This document shows positions 22,940 through 33,775 of a stretch of DNA of 64,000 bases, piece after piece. The notes below the pieces were generated by a model that worked only from the letters and a program-made list of their open reading frames with translations, searched no databases and was not told where the DNA came from. This DNA comes from Pseudo-nitzschia pungens. Lineage: Eukaryota; Bacillariophyta; Bacillariophyceae; Bacillariales; Bacillariaceae. The stretch's first letter is position 1. Every line of letters starts with the position of its first letter. The position numbers were made by a program, and so were the translations under genes. The DNA lies in NCBI GenBank assembly GCA_037355855.1, contig CM074769.1, forward strand, positions 62,001-126,000. The letters run 5' to 3'.

Positions 22940-23947
22940 ATGAATCTTTCTTCTTCCGTCCTCTGTGCCCTCATTTCTGCGGGGACCATCTTCAAGGCAG
23001 CATCCGCCCTGCCTCAACGCGCTATCGTGGGAGGCGTTACGGCCGAGCCTGGCGCCTTCCCCTATTTTGCCAGCTTTGACAACGGTTGTGCTGGTGCGCT
23101 CATCGCCCCCGACATTGTTCTCACCGTGGCGCAGTGCTACAATCCTTCCACAGTTTTTGTGGACAACGTCTACATTGGTGCCTACGAATGGAATAGCACA
23201 GCCCATGGTGCCGCGAAACGTAAGTGCGTGGCTTGGCTCAGTCATCCGGACTTCGACTTAAGTGACATTTCCAGCAGCGATGTGGCGCTTTGCAAGCTCG
23301 ACGAACCGGTCACCATCGACGATTCGTTGGTCTCCGTGGAAATCAACGCGGACAACTCGTTCCCTCTCGTCGGGACCGATGTCATCGTTATGGGACTGGG
23401 TTCTGAGGTTCCGCTTGACCCGCTTGGTCTACCAGACTTGTATTTTTCCAACATTCTCCAAAACGTCACCCTTCCTATCATCGACAATGCCCAGTGCTTC
23501 ACCCTTATGAAGGAGCGATATGAAAATTTTCAGGCAATATTAGGGGTTGATTTAGGAATTGATTTTGAGATGATAGCCAACAATGTAGAAGATAAAATCT
23601 GTCACATGTTCGCGGCAGGCGGGAAGGATGCCTGCGTGTCCGACGAGGGTGCTCCCCTTGTGGTTCGAAACTACATGGGCGATGGTACATTCAAGGACAC
23701 CATCGTGGCTCTGGTGAGCTTTGGATATGGATGCGCCATGCCTGACACCCCCGGTGTTAACCACAGAGTCAGCAGCGAGTCCGACTGGATCAAGACCTCA
23801 GCTTGCGTTGCTTTGGGGAGCGTTGGTTCCATGTGCATTCCTCCCACCAATCCTCCCACGGCCGCCCCGACCAAGAAGACCAAAAAGACCAAGAAGCCCA
23901 AAAAGACCAAGAAGCCCAAAAAGACCAAGTCTCCTAAGCGTCTCTAA
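22940..23947 (+). CDS. Secreted S1 serine protease homologue, probably inactive, with Lys-rich tail
   Basis: 335 residues. Signal peptide at residues 1 to about 23, then R27-A-IVGG at the usual trypsin activation site. The fold markers are chymotrypsin-like: TVAQC, DVALCKL (Asp114 in the Asp102 position), DACVSDEGAPL, and VSFGYGCAMPDTPGVNHRVS. The catalytic His (TAAHC) is Gln65, and the Ser of GDSGGP is Glu236 with altered neighbours, so proteolysis is not expected; a binding or scaffold role is inferred. The C-terminus (311-335) has lysine at every third position (KKTKKTKKPKKTKKPKK), like the pentalysine clusters that direct silaffins to silica in a diatom. I chose the ATG at 22940 because the signal peptide follows at once; the frame is open to 22886. 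No intron. Confidence 0.88.
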   Translation: MNLSSSVLCALISAGTIFKAASALPQRAIVGGVTAEPGAFPYFASFDNGCAGALIAPDIVLTVAQCYNPSTVFVDNVYIGAYEWNSTAHGAAKRKCVAWLSHPDFDLSDISSSDVALCKLDEPVTIDDSLVSVEINADNSFPLVGTDVIVMGLGSEVPLDPLGLPDLYFSNILQNVTLPIIDNAQCFTLMKERYENFQAILGVDLGIDFEMIANNVEDKICHMFAAGGKDACVSDEGAPLVVRNYMGDGTFKDTIVALVSFGYGCAMPDTPGVNHRVSSESDWIKTSACVALGSVGSMCIPPTNPPTAAPTKKTKKTKKPKKTKKPKKTKSPKRL

Positions 23948-24226
23948 GCAGCAATAAGGCAACGCTAGACTGGCCGAATCGAATCAATCGAAATCAACAC
24001 GATCGTTATCCGCCGGTTGTTTTTGGGATTATGAAGTTGTCTTTGCCGATTCTTATTACTACTATCATTATCTGTGACTATTTTCGAAACCTTACTCTCA
24101 AGTACTTTAAAATAATATCAATGTTCATAACTTTCATAATGCAACATCCACAAAACGTGCTGTAATTTTGAGTCATTCCTGAAAACATCATGAAACATAA
24201 TATAATAACGGTAGTGTCACGTTAGA
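23948..24226. other. Intergenic, no gene seen
   Basis: AT-rich gap between the serine protease homologue and the Cys-rich fragment. Confidence 0.4.
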
Positions 24227-24499
24227 GAATTTTGTCCACTATCCTGTGATTTGCGTTGCTTGTCTGAAGACTCCGACAAGGATTTCCTTACAATTTCCGG
24301 CGGGAAAAATTTGAGCTGCAGTGATATTGGGACAAAAGAGCAGTGCAAGGAAAAAGCTTGGCCCATCAAGAAACAACAACAACAACAACAACAAAAAACC
24401 AGGGCCTGACAGGAGTACACTTACGGTACAGTAACTAATGCGTGTCACTAAGTTTTGCCCCAAGACGTGTGGAAAATGTCTTCGCAAAGACTACTTCGT
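24227..24499 (+). pseudogene. Fragment of the Cys-rich domain (second copy)
   Basis: 24227-24390 encodes EFCPLSCDLRCLSEDSDK and LSCSDIGTKEQCKEKAW, matching the end of the broken gene at 19621-19800 (EFCPSSCDLRC, KCSDIRKKKHC). A CAA repeat and a stop near 24407 interrupt it. FCPKTCGKCLRKD then appears in another frame at 24450-24494, matching CPKTCNKCLR at the end of the first copy. No start codon or upstream domains are present. It is a decayed duplicate. Confidence 0.75.
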
Positions 24500-24628
24500 T
24501 ATTCTATTTTTGTCCAGCGTTAGTATGGTTGGGTTTCCCATGACTCCTCATCATAATCGTTGGAGATGACATCATCAAGACCGCTGCGGTTTGCCAGAGA
24601 AATCGTCTGCCACGCATCACTCTCTCTG

Positions 24629-26763
24629 CTATGCGTCGAATTCCGGAACGAGGATCGTGCCGTGGCAAGCCGTTGTCCACCTCTGTCCTCCGCTCCGCCA
24701 CGAAACCAAAACACAAAACACAACAACCAAAGCACAAAAGCAAAACACAACAACCAAAACACAAAAGCAAATCACAAAACAAAACAAAACAAAAAAAGAC
24801 CAAACGACGACGGAAAGGATTCGTGAGTCGTCACTTGGACATGTACGCAAAGCAAAGAATCAATTGAGCCGAGCCGAGCCGAGCCAGGCACGAAACCGAA
24901 GACGCCGAACGGGATATACAAGAGAGCACAAGAGAGCGCAGCACAAAACGGCAAGCCAATGCACGCACCGATTCCAGTGGCGGTGCGGGGCAGTCGATAA
25001 TCTTGGGAGCTTCTCCGCGTGCGAAACAAATCTGCAGCTCCGAAAACACTTGTCCACCGCCACCGACGCTTTCGGTTGCCGAAAATAACGACGACGACGA
25101 CGACGACACCTCCGCCTGTGGATCGCAGACCACATTGACCCTCCGGGGAAACAATGCCTCCAGGGTTCGGACCGAAACGTTCTCTCCCCGGAATTTTGAT
25201 TCGATGCGCGCGATCGGTTCGGCCAGAGCATCGTAGAGGTCGAGGCCGGTCCGAAAGTAGTCCTGCGGTGCATCAAACGCGCAGGTTCCTGGATGCCGTC
25301 CAAGAGAAGGGAATGGAAGGCGAGGCAAGGCAAGGCAAGGCAAGGCAATGGAAAGCAAGGAACGAAGACGAATGAATTCATTGGCAAACACACCATAGAT
25401 CAATAGATAGATGCACAAGCAGATAGATAGAGAAACGGAGAAATGACAACAGTGCGGCACCGTGAGAATTCCGAGCGAGAAGATGAAGGTCACTGTCGAG
25501 GTGTTGTTATTGTATCTACACACTCCACACTCCACACTCACCGTGTTTTTGCCATTCGTGGTTGGCTGCGTAGCACACGTGGCATTCACCCTCGATGTTG
25601 TCGTTGTGGTTGTCGTTGTCGTTGTCGTTATGGTTGTGGTTGTCGTTGTTGGTACCGTCCCGGTTGTCTCGGACCACGAGATCGTACCAGTTTCTCGCCA
25701 TGCGATCTTTCAGGGATTCGTCCCAGTTTGCTGCGTCTTTCAAGCTCAGGGGTCCGGTGGCAGCAGCAGCAGCATCAGCAGAAGCAGTGCCGGAATCGAA
25801 ATCGGAATCGATGTCGGACTCGGAGTTCCGATCGGACCGGCAGCAGGCCCGGAAGGATCCGTCGTTCCACGCGGGCCAGAGTCCGTGGACGGACAACAAC
25901 CTCGGTAGTTCCTTTGTCGTTTTCGTTTTCGCTTTCGCTGCACGAGCACACCGCATCGACTCCGTGTGGGTCAGCGTGAAATCATGGCCGGCGCGGAGGG
26001 CGTTGCACAGGGACGGATTCCACAAGAGGTCCAGGATCAAGTAGTCGTAGTCGTAGTTACTATAGTCGTAGTTATAGTCGTAGTTGTAATCGTCGGGAGT
26101 ACGTGTAGTAGATACGTGCAGTTCTGGATGCGATGCGGAGTGGCTGCGGCTATTGCTATTGCTGCCGCGGCTGCCGGCACAAATGTCGCAGCATCGATCC
26201 GCAAACGCACCCGCAAGCCCCGTGGCATTGGTAAAGCCCGAAATCGGGTCCACATATCCGGGGATTCCGGTGCAGGTGGGTGGCAGGTAGCACGATGACG
26301 ACGATGATGATGATGATGACGATGATGATGACGATGATGATGACGATAAAGAATAAGGCTGGGTCTCGTCGGAAGGACGATTGTCCTCTTGAAGAATCAT
26401 TAAAGCAGCAAATGTCGTTGTCTCGACGAACGAATCCACCGACACTCGTTGCTTCTCGTTCTCGTTTTCTTTCTGTTTTTCGTTTTCTTTCGGTTGTTTT
26501 CCGAGTTCGTTGTGCGCGTCATTCTCATTCTCGTGCCATCCGATCGAATAAGAAACAGGAAGAGAGATCGATTCGAGAAAACCGTAACGTCCATCATCAC
26601 CGCTGCTGCTGCTGCTGCTGTTGCCGTTGCCGCTGCTTGTGAATCCGCATTGCATGAATATCACAGTTGCAAATGCCAATGTCAATGTCAATGTCAATGT
26701 CAATGTCAATGTCAATGCGATTGAGACGAAGAAGACTCCGATCTTCTGGCGAGTGGCGTTCAT
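24629..26763 (-). CDS. Secreted RNase T2 family ribonuclease (three exons)
   Basis: Reconstructed as exon 1 25542-26763, intron 25289-25541 (donor GTGAGT, acceptor AG), exon 2 24969-25288, intron 24683-24968 (donor GTGCGT, acceptor AG), exon 3 24629-24682; 531 residues. RNase T2 enzymes cut RNA through a 2',3'-cyclic phosphate, outside the cell or in vacuoles. Both catalytic motifs are present: SVHGLWPAW (His293) and HEWQKHGTC (His402, His407), the second assembled across intron 1. The N-terminus is a signal peptide whose core is an LT repeat. A Cys-rich stretch not typical of the family (CYLPPTCTG ... DRCCDICAG) and Ser/Asp/Asn runs precede the catalytic domain. Two acidic Asp/Asn-rich inserts lie between the motifs, making it larger than usual (about 200-280). 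The ATG at 26763 is chosen for the signal peptide; the frame is open to 27063. Confidence 0.88.
26672..26717. repeat. Hexanucleotide repeat (GTCAAT)n within a signal-peptide sequence
   Basis: About seven units. On the minus strand it encodes alternating Leu-Thr in the hydrophobic core of the RNase T2 signal peptide. Confidence 0.85.
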
Positions 26764-28085
26764 GATCTGATTGTTGTTGTCTGTGTTGTTGTTTGTATTC
26801 TTTGTATTCTTTGTATTCTTTGTGTTGTTTATTTGTGCGGTTTGTTTGTGTTGTTGGTGTTGTTTGCTTCCGTCGTGCTTTATGCCTTCTCGAACCCGAT
26901 TAGGTGTCGCCCGAACAGCAATCCACGGTTTTGCCCGTGTCGTTTTTGTGGCTTGGAATGAATCGGAATGGAATGAATCGGAATGGAATGAATCGGAAAG
27001 GAACGGAATGCAAGTACGTACTGCAATGAAAAAATGGATCGAAATGGAATGAACAATGAACAATGAACAATGAACAATGAACCGACAACTGCAACTGCAA
27101 CTGCATCTGCAACGGATTTTATTTCGAGGTGCTGCTGTAATGTCGAATTGCGCAGCACTTCCCCCGTTAGAAAAGAACCCTGCGGTTCTCGCATGATTGT
27201 TGCTTGTTGTTCATGGATCAGTTTCCAACCGGTAGTGAGATCTCAACCTTGTAACCTTTTTTTGGGATCAACCACTTCCTCTCCAAAAGAAAATCCTCAT
27301 CAGTCTGGGCTGGACACTAATAGAATACTGTGATACTAGTAGTAAGGTCTTACGGTAATTACTTACTAGTCTGGAGGTAGAGCCTACAGTGCGTGTACCG
27401 ACTACAAGTAACCTTAACCTTACTGGTACATTCCGGTATTTGCCGTTTTCATTCATCCCGACTGATTTGGTCTGGGCATCACCCGTTGGGGAAAACGATC
27501 CAAACTAATTTTCAAGCCAACCAAACGACAACAATCTTGCTTCGAATTGCATATTTTTTTTGGGAATGTTGATTTTTTGATTGATTGATTGATTGATTGA
27601 ATGAATGACGAACCCGTGATGATAATTTTCTCGTTGGGAAGAGCACGAAACTTTCTCTTTTTTGTCCGTGATCAATGATTGACCGACTCACTCGTTCTGT
27701 GTGATCGTTGATTGTTCGATTAAGGTTTACTGCATGAGTTCGGTGGACGTTACAACTAAGGTTACTTGTCCTCGTCGTCGTCTTCGTCCTCGGACAGGTA
27801 AAAGCAACAGCAAAAGCAAAAGCAAAAGCAAGGTTTACTTACTTACTTACTTACTTGCACTCTCTATTGTATGGATTGACCCGAATCTAATCTTCCGCTT
27901 ATTTACAAGTCTTCGTTTGCGGAGTGCGTCCGGAATTGGAGTTTTGCAACCTCGCTTCGGAGTTTCGTGACACGGAGAAAAGTAAGATTGCGTTCCAATA
28001 CTCGTAACGTACGATACAGTAACAATAAGAGACCGATTCATTCATTGCATTCGCATTCGCGTTCGCATTCGAGTTCGCATTCGCC
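26764..28085. other. Intergenic between two divergently transcribed genes
   Basis: Contains repeats GTTTGTATTCTTTGTATTC (26785-26825), GGAATGAATC (26955-27000), GAACAAT (27050-27080), GATT (27572-27600), an AGCAAA repeat (27803-27832) and TTAC (27835-27856), plus TAAGGTTAC motifs around 27340-27425. No gene seen. Confidence 0.5.
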
Positions 28086-28615
28086 ATGAGGCTCGTAACC
28101 GGAGACGAATGCGGCTTGCTGAAGGAAGTCATTCCGGAGCTCGGTCGCAAAAAGAAAGATCCCAAGGCGCTGATCCAACCGCACGGCGCCATGATCGATA
28201 TCAGCACGACGGGCATGTCCAGGGTGGATCCGAAAGAGCCACAGACTCGCGATCGGGGCGTCGTCGACATGGTTTGGATGCAGATGCAGGTGCAGATGCA
28301 CCAAACGGGGGAGGAGGACTCTGGTTCGTCGTTTTCGGTTCTTCGGAAAAACGGATCGGTGGATGTGTGGAGCTACACCAACAGCAACAGCAACACCAAC
28401 AGTTACAGCAACACCAACACCAACACCAACACCAAAAAGGCCAAGAAATCATTCGGACAATACTCTCTGAGCCACACCACACCCAACAATCTTTTCGGGA
28501 CGAAAGATAGCTGCCGTCCATTGGGACTCGGATACTTCAGAGAACAGAACCGACTCGTTGCCGGTGACATGCTGGGAAACATCGTCGTTCTGGACATGGA
28601 CACGGGCAGCAGCAA

Positions 28616-28658
<43 letters not shown>

Positions 28659-29864
28659 CACCACGGGGGCAACGAGGGCAAATGCAACGTGGTACAGACG
28701 TACAACTCGTACACCGCCAGCAAGGGCAGCAACCGCACCACGATATCCTACACGCCGGGGAAGATGGAAAACGTGCAGCTCGCCACCGCCATAGCCTTCG
28801 ATGTCCACCGGGGAAGGGTGGCCGTCGGTGGGCGAGAGCGAGAGGTCTGCCTCACGGATCTGTCGACCGGCAAGCTCGTCTTCAAGACCAAGAATACGCC
28901 GCCCGATCCGCAGACCCTGCTCCAGCAACCGGTCTGGCCGACCGCGATCCGGTTCCTCGGCGAGAACGGCACCAGCAATAGTAGCAGCAGCAGCAGCAGC
29001 AACGGCAACGGCAACGGCTCCTCGAATCTCATGGCCGTCGGGACGGCCTACAAGCAGATTCGTCTCTACGACGTCCGAGAAAACTCCACCACCCGGCGGC
29101 CCACGAGCCTCACCCCGGAGGGACTCTTCGAATACCGCATCACCTGCCTGTGCCAGGTGAGCGACCACGAGCTGGTGGTCGGAGACGCCTCGGGGGACAT
29201 CCACGCGGTCGACCTCCGTCGGCTCGTCCGGAACCGCCACTCCAAGGCGGGGGCGAACCGGGACCTGGCGCGGTACGCCGGCCCTTCGGGATCGGTCCGC
29301 CAGCTCTCGAAACACCCGACGCTGCCGCGCTTGGTGGCGGTCGGTCTCGACCGGATGGTCCGGGTCTACGACACCAACACGCGCAAGCAACTGGATTGCG
29401 TCTACCTCAAGCAGCGATTGAACAGCGTTCTCGTCCACCCCTGCGAGGGAGGAGCGACGAGCGACGACGAAAGAGAGGATGACGAGTACGGCGACTACGA
29501 CTACGACTACGATTCGGACGACGTTGACATGGACCAGGACGATGTCGTTCGGGATTACGTGGACTCGGAAGACGAGAAACAGGACGATGACGATGGTGAT
29601 GACGATGGTGATGACGAATCGGAGAGGAACGATTCTGCCGTGGAGTCTCCGGAGGACGAAGACGGCGACGAGGACAGCGAACTCCAGGAGGAGGATGGAA
29701 GTTCCGGCAACGAAGAAGATGGTTCCGGGGAAGAGATGAGTGATTCAAACTCGGGGGACCGGGACGAGGACAGTGAAGAAGAAGAAGAAGATGATGATGA
29801 TGATGAAGAAGAAGAAGAAGAGCAAAGACAGCAAAAGAAAAGACGGAGACGCGGGTATACGTAG
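28086..29864 (+). CDS. NSA1: Ribosome biogenesis WD-repeat protein NSA1/WDR74
   Basis: 592 residues in one exon. NSA1/WDR74 is a nucleolar beta-propeller that joins 60S pre-ribosomes. Family signatures: GTAYKQIRLYDVR near residue 320, ITCLCQVSDHELVVGDASGD, GSVRQLSKHPTLPRLVAVGLDRMVRVYD (about 400-430) and VYLKQRLNSVLVHP just after it. The N-terminal half is interrupted by Asn/Ser runs (about 98-118, 175-195, 300-315) probably lying in propeller loops. From about 460 the tail is almost wholly Asp/Glu, ending in a basic KKRRRRG, a common layout for nucleolar proteins. The yeast protein is about 460 residues; the excess is the runs and the tail. The ATG at 28086 starts directly before the first conserved strand. 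Confidence 0.88.
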
Positions 29865-31140
29865 TACGAGTACGAACAGCAAAATAATCAGAGCAGACGA
29901 TTAGCAACAACTCCGTTTATTTTAAAAAAAAAATCTTTTGCCAATCCAACCGTATCGTTGTGGCACGAGAGAAAAGTGGTTTATTGCAGCTACCACTAAA
30001 CTCATCAGATCTAGAGAGGACGATGACGATGATTCATCAACATCCTCCGGATAACTTTCCTCGCCTTCCGAGTCATCCCGGCCGTAATCTTACCGTACGG
30101 TAATTAGCCCTTGTAACTTACCTCGTAGTAGTTCGCATTTCGCTCCAAACAACAAGGTCACGCACGAAGAAAACCATGCCGCAAGTCGTTCGACGAAACG
30201 GGCGCGGCTGCTTTTTGCGACAGTTGGGGTCGGACGCAAAACAACAAAAATAAAACCGGTTTCCCGGTCCCTACGCGTACCGTATTTTCAAGCTCGTAGT
30301 ATTATCAATAGTACTATCGATACTACTTCTATTTATTTTGAGTACAATACAGTAAAAATAATATCGATGCATCAACATTATAACGCTATTGATTTTTACG
30401 CGTTGTTATTGCGATGGCAATTACTAAAGGACTCATGAACGAGTCGAAATCTCATCCTCTCTCGACGTCCCGGCGAGAAACATGGGCAAAACAGAGCCGG
30501 CGTTCCTTCCTTCCGTCCTTCCTTCCATCGGTTCCACAGAAGAAAAGAAAGTGGTAATGCAACCAGGCCAAAAAAGCAATCCAAAGGAAACGAGAGCGCG
30601 CAGACGGGGCAAGGTTGATCCGGGGTCGCGGATGGGGTGCCGATCCCGAGACGGTGAGCGGATTGCCCCTCGTTGAGACCGGGACTCTTTCTTTGGGGTG
30701 GCTGTTGCTGTTGCTGTTGCTGTTGCGAACCATTCCTCCCTCGACCAACGAATGGCAATGGGATGGCACTGCCTCCAACGCGGACGCGGGAATGCATGCG
30801 CGCCGTGGGATATCGATAGAATGTACCGATTGGCAGAAGAACGAAAAAATAATACAAAACAATTGTATGCAATACAAACGAGTGAAACCATATATTATTC
30901 GGGCCGGCACTGTCCGTTTCGTTGCTGCCAACCTGCCGACCTCTCTCGGGACTCACGAGGCGGGCAAGGATCTCTCCACAGCTCCCATGGTCTCGTTTGG
31001 CACGGCCCGGCATTGCACTCCGCTACCGGTTCGATGGCGAACGGTGGAGGAATGGATCAATGACACACCCGTTTCATTTGATTTCATCGAATTGAATTGA
31101 ATCGCATCGAATCGCAGCATTCCTAATTTTCATCAATCAA
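29865..31140. other. Intergenic between convergent genes; no convincing gene
   Basis: Holds TAATCTTACCGTACGG motifs (30085-30105), an AT-rich patch with AGTAC trinucleotides (30290-30330), a GCTGTT repeat (30697-30727), and ATCGAATCGC repeats (31090-31115). A minus-strand open frame at 30396-31013 has no recognisable domain. Confidence 0.45.
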
Positions 31141-32925
31141 TCAATCGATCCATATCACGACCACCGTGACGTTGTCCCACGTGCCGAGTCGCATCGCCTC
31201 CTCCACCAGCACCCGCGCCACGTCGGTTCGGGCCACCCCGGCCCGGATCGAGATCTTGACGCACTCCACCGCTTCGTCGCTCTCAAAGACGTCCCACAAC
31301 CCGTCCGTCCCCAGTATGACAAATTCGTCCCGCTCCGGGTCGATCGGCACCGAGACGATTTCCGGTTCGGCCGTGACGTGGGGCCGCTCCGACCGATCGC
31401 CGATCGCCCGCGAGAGCGCCAGGTTGCCGTTGACCCGGTAGATGCCCTTGCCGGGAATCGGGGCGCTCGTGCCGGGAGCGGTCTCGCCGCACCACACGAC
31501 GGATCCGCCGAGTCGTTCGATGCGTTCCCGCTCCGTCGGATCGTCGGGTTTGTGGTCCCGGCTGAGGTCCCAGGCCTTGCGGTCGCGGCACAGGACGGCC
31601 CGGCTGTCGCCGATGTTGGCGGCGAGCAACGTGCGCTGGGCGGTGGCGGGAGTCCCGGCGCTCGAATCGCCGGCGCTCGCGTTGCTGCCATTGCTGCCAC
31701 TGCTCCTGCTATCACCGGCGGATTCGTCCGCGCTGCCTCCGGCGGGTGGTTCCTCGTGAAACCAGCATACGAGTGCCGTGCTGCCCTGAAAACTCCAATG
31801 GGAGATCTTGAGAATCTCGCCGTCGACCTTGGCCAGGGCCGATTCGAGGGCACTGGCGCAGTCGTCGATCGTCGGTCTTCTCGGTGAAGTCGATGAAGAT
31901 GACGATAATGGTGACAACGACGACGATGATGACGATGAAAGAGAAATGGTGTCGGTCACCGAGCGATCGTCGCTCTTATCGATGTTTTGGATGCCGACCA
32001 TGTCGTTTTGGATGTCGTTTTTGTTGTCGCTCGTTTCCGCACGAGCGCTTGCGTTTGGCTCGTCATCGGGTTCGCTCTCCTCCCGGGCCACCACCGGCAA
32101 AAAGGCCTGCACATTCGCGTAGAGGTTCTTGCGGAGGTAGCGGCTGACCTTTCCCCCGCCGTGGCCGTCAAAAACGGCGGCAAAGTCTCCGTTTTTGGAA
32201 ACGTAAAACTCATCCTCCATGTAGGACCGAAAGCCTTGTTCCGTTCCGACGCTCACCGGATAGGTCCGGGAGGTTCCCGTTCCGATGGCGGACGGGGGTG
32301 GGGCAGAAGCGGAAGCGGAAGCCGTGCTAGTGGTAGTGGTAGTATTACTACTAGAACTACTACTACTAGAACTACTAGTACTAGTAGTAGTACTACTACT
32401 GGTAGTTGCAGTCTTGGCCGAATCCGAGGAGGACGTTGTTTTTGCACTCTTCTTCTTCGACGCCGACGAGGAGTAGTCTCTCCGGGGTGTGTTTGCGCAT
32501 GGGGATAACGGTTCCGAGAGTCCTTTGCATTTCGATTTCGATTTGGATTTGGCATTCGCTTTCGGATTCCATTTGTCCCCGGATTGGCTCTTGCTTTCTC
32601 CTCCGCGAACCGACAGGGCTTTGCTGCTGCGGCTGCTGCTGCTGATGTTTCTGCTACTCGTCCACAAAAACGCCGAGTTTCCCGGGGTTTGCAGCGCGGT
32701 TGTCGTTCCCCAAAGCAGTGAGTTCGAACGCGAATTCCATCCATTGCGGTCGAACACAAAGTTACCGCAGGACAACACCGCAGACTCTCGCCCGATGCAA
32801 TGCGAGTACGCAATGCCCGAAGTGGTGATTCCCTTGTACCGCATCTGTATCTGTTTCTGTCTCTGTATTTGTATCCGTTTTCTTATCCTTCCTAGTACTA
32901 GGGCAGTTGGTCGATGCCAGGCCAT
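31141..32925 (-). CDS. PP2C-type (PPM) serine/threonine phosphatase
   Basis: 594 residues, one exon. PP2C enzymes are Mn/Mg-dependent single-chain protein phosphatases. All main motifs are visible: GFRSYMEDEFY (about 228-238), VFDGHGGG (about 250) with metal-binding Asp and Gly, GSTALVCW, NIGDSRAVLCRD, SRDHKPDDPTERERI, NGNLALSRAIGD, GTDGLWDVF (about 540) and WDNVTVVVIW at the end. The roughly 220-residue N-terminus is Ser/Lys-rich with an SSST tract and no domain. An Asp/Ser-rich insert of about 90 residues separates FDGHGG from the helix before GSTA. The frame is open to an ATG at 33174, but that stretch carries intergenic motifs (GGTTACGGTAAGG), so I start at 32925. Localisation is unknown. 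Confidence 0.9.
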   Translation of the reverse strand: MAWHRPTALVLGRIRKRIQIQRQKQIQMRYKGITTSGIAYSHCIGRESAVLSCGNFVFDRNGWNSRSNSLLWGTTTALQTPGNSAFLWTSSRNISSSSRSSKALSVRGGESKSQSGDKWNPKANAKSKSKSKCKGLSEPLSPCANTPRRDYSSSASKKKSAKTTSSSDSAKTATTSSSTTTSTSSSSSSSSSSNTTTTTSTASASASAPPPSAIGTGTSRTYPVSVGTEQGFRSYMEDEFYVSKNGDFAAVFDGHGGGKVSRYLRKNLYANVQAFLPVVAREESEPDDEPNASARAETSDNKNDIQNDMVGIQNIDKSDDRSVTDTISLSSSSSSSLSPLSSSSSTSPRRPTIDDCASALESALAKVDGEILKISHWSFQGSTALVCWFHEEPPAGGSADESAGDSRSSGSNGSNASAGDSSAGTPATAQRTLLAANIGDSRAVLCRDRKAWDLSRDHKPDDPTERERIERLGGSVVWCGETAPGTSAPIPGKGIYRVNGNLALSRAIGDRSERPHVTAEPEIVSVPIDPERDEFVILGTDGLWDVFESDEAVECVKISIRAGVARTDVARVLVEEAMRLGTWDNVTVVVIWID

Positions 32926-33775
32926 GACTTGCCTCGACTCGCAGCAAACCACCAATGACGACAACGACGACGACAATGATGACGACGATGACAACGACGA
33001 TGACGACGACAACGACGACCAGAACAAGGTTGCGACGACGCAAATGCCTTGCCCTAACGGTAGGGTTACGGTAAGGCACAAAGTAATTTTTTTGTGACGC
33101 AAAGTCTTGTCAGAAATAACACTGATGATATTCAATATGGGATGTGTGAGATGGCGAGGACAGGCCTCAGACATACGGTAAACCTTACCTCTATCGGTAG
33201 CGGGTACAGTAAATTCAGTAGTAAAAATAGACGTAGGTTTACTTCAGTGTGAAATGTACGTACGAGGTGCGAGTAATCTTAACCTTAGCGTTCGGTTATT
33301 TCATGTCCTGACTGTATTTTTTATCGGTATTCCGAAAAATAGAATACCGTAAACCTTACTGTAGCTTTTGTCGACTTTAAAAAGACATCAGGAGTCGTAA
33401 GTCTTACCCTACTCTCACAAAAGGAGTGCTGGTGATATTTTTTCCCACGAACGCTAGGAGCTGATTGATCTTCTACGGTACTACCCTACGCTTTCTCAAA
33501 ATGCTCTTGGTAGCTCTTTCTCATGCAAGTGTCATTGCACTCGTTTCTTTCAACACTGTTATTGTCGTTCTTCTTACTAGTAGTACTAGTACTAGATAGC
33601 AATGAGGGCAACAGGATGGACACGAGAGAAGCAACCGCACTGATTATTTTATTGAAAATGCCATGCGTTGGTTTCGTCCCGTCCTTCTTTCAACAATTCA
33701 ACTCGGATCGAGACCGAGGCGTCCGTTGCATCCTAATACGTAATAGTACTTTTGTCCGTCTGTTTTCTGTGTCTA
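32926..33775. other. Intergenic with TAAGGTTAC-type motifs; no gene seen
   Basis: Contains a GACGACAAC repeat (32958-33018), the motif GGTAGGGTTACGGTAAGG (33058-33075), further TAAACCTTAC copies (33178-33190, 33350-33362), and an ACTAGTAGTACTAGTACTAG patch near 33578-33597. Confidence 0.5.

Noticed and set aside
30396..31013. 205-codon minus-strand frame with a Gln run
   Set aside because: Mixed composition, no domain, overlaps an intergenic region with typical motifs.
32926..33174. Upstream extension of the PP2C frame
   Set aside because: Contains GGTTACGGTAAGG and GACGAC repeats typical of intergenic DNA here; start at 32925 preferred.
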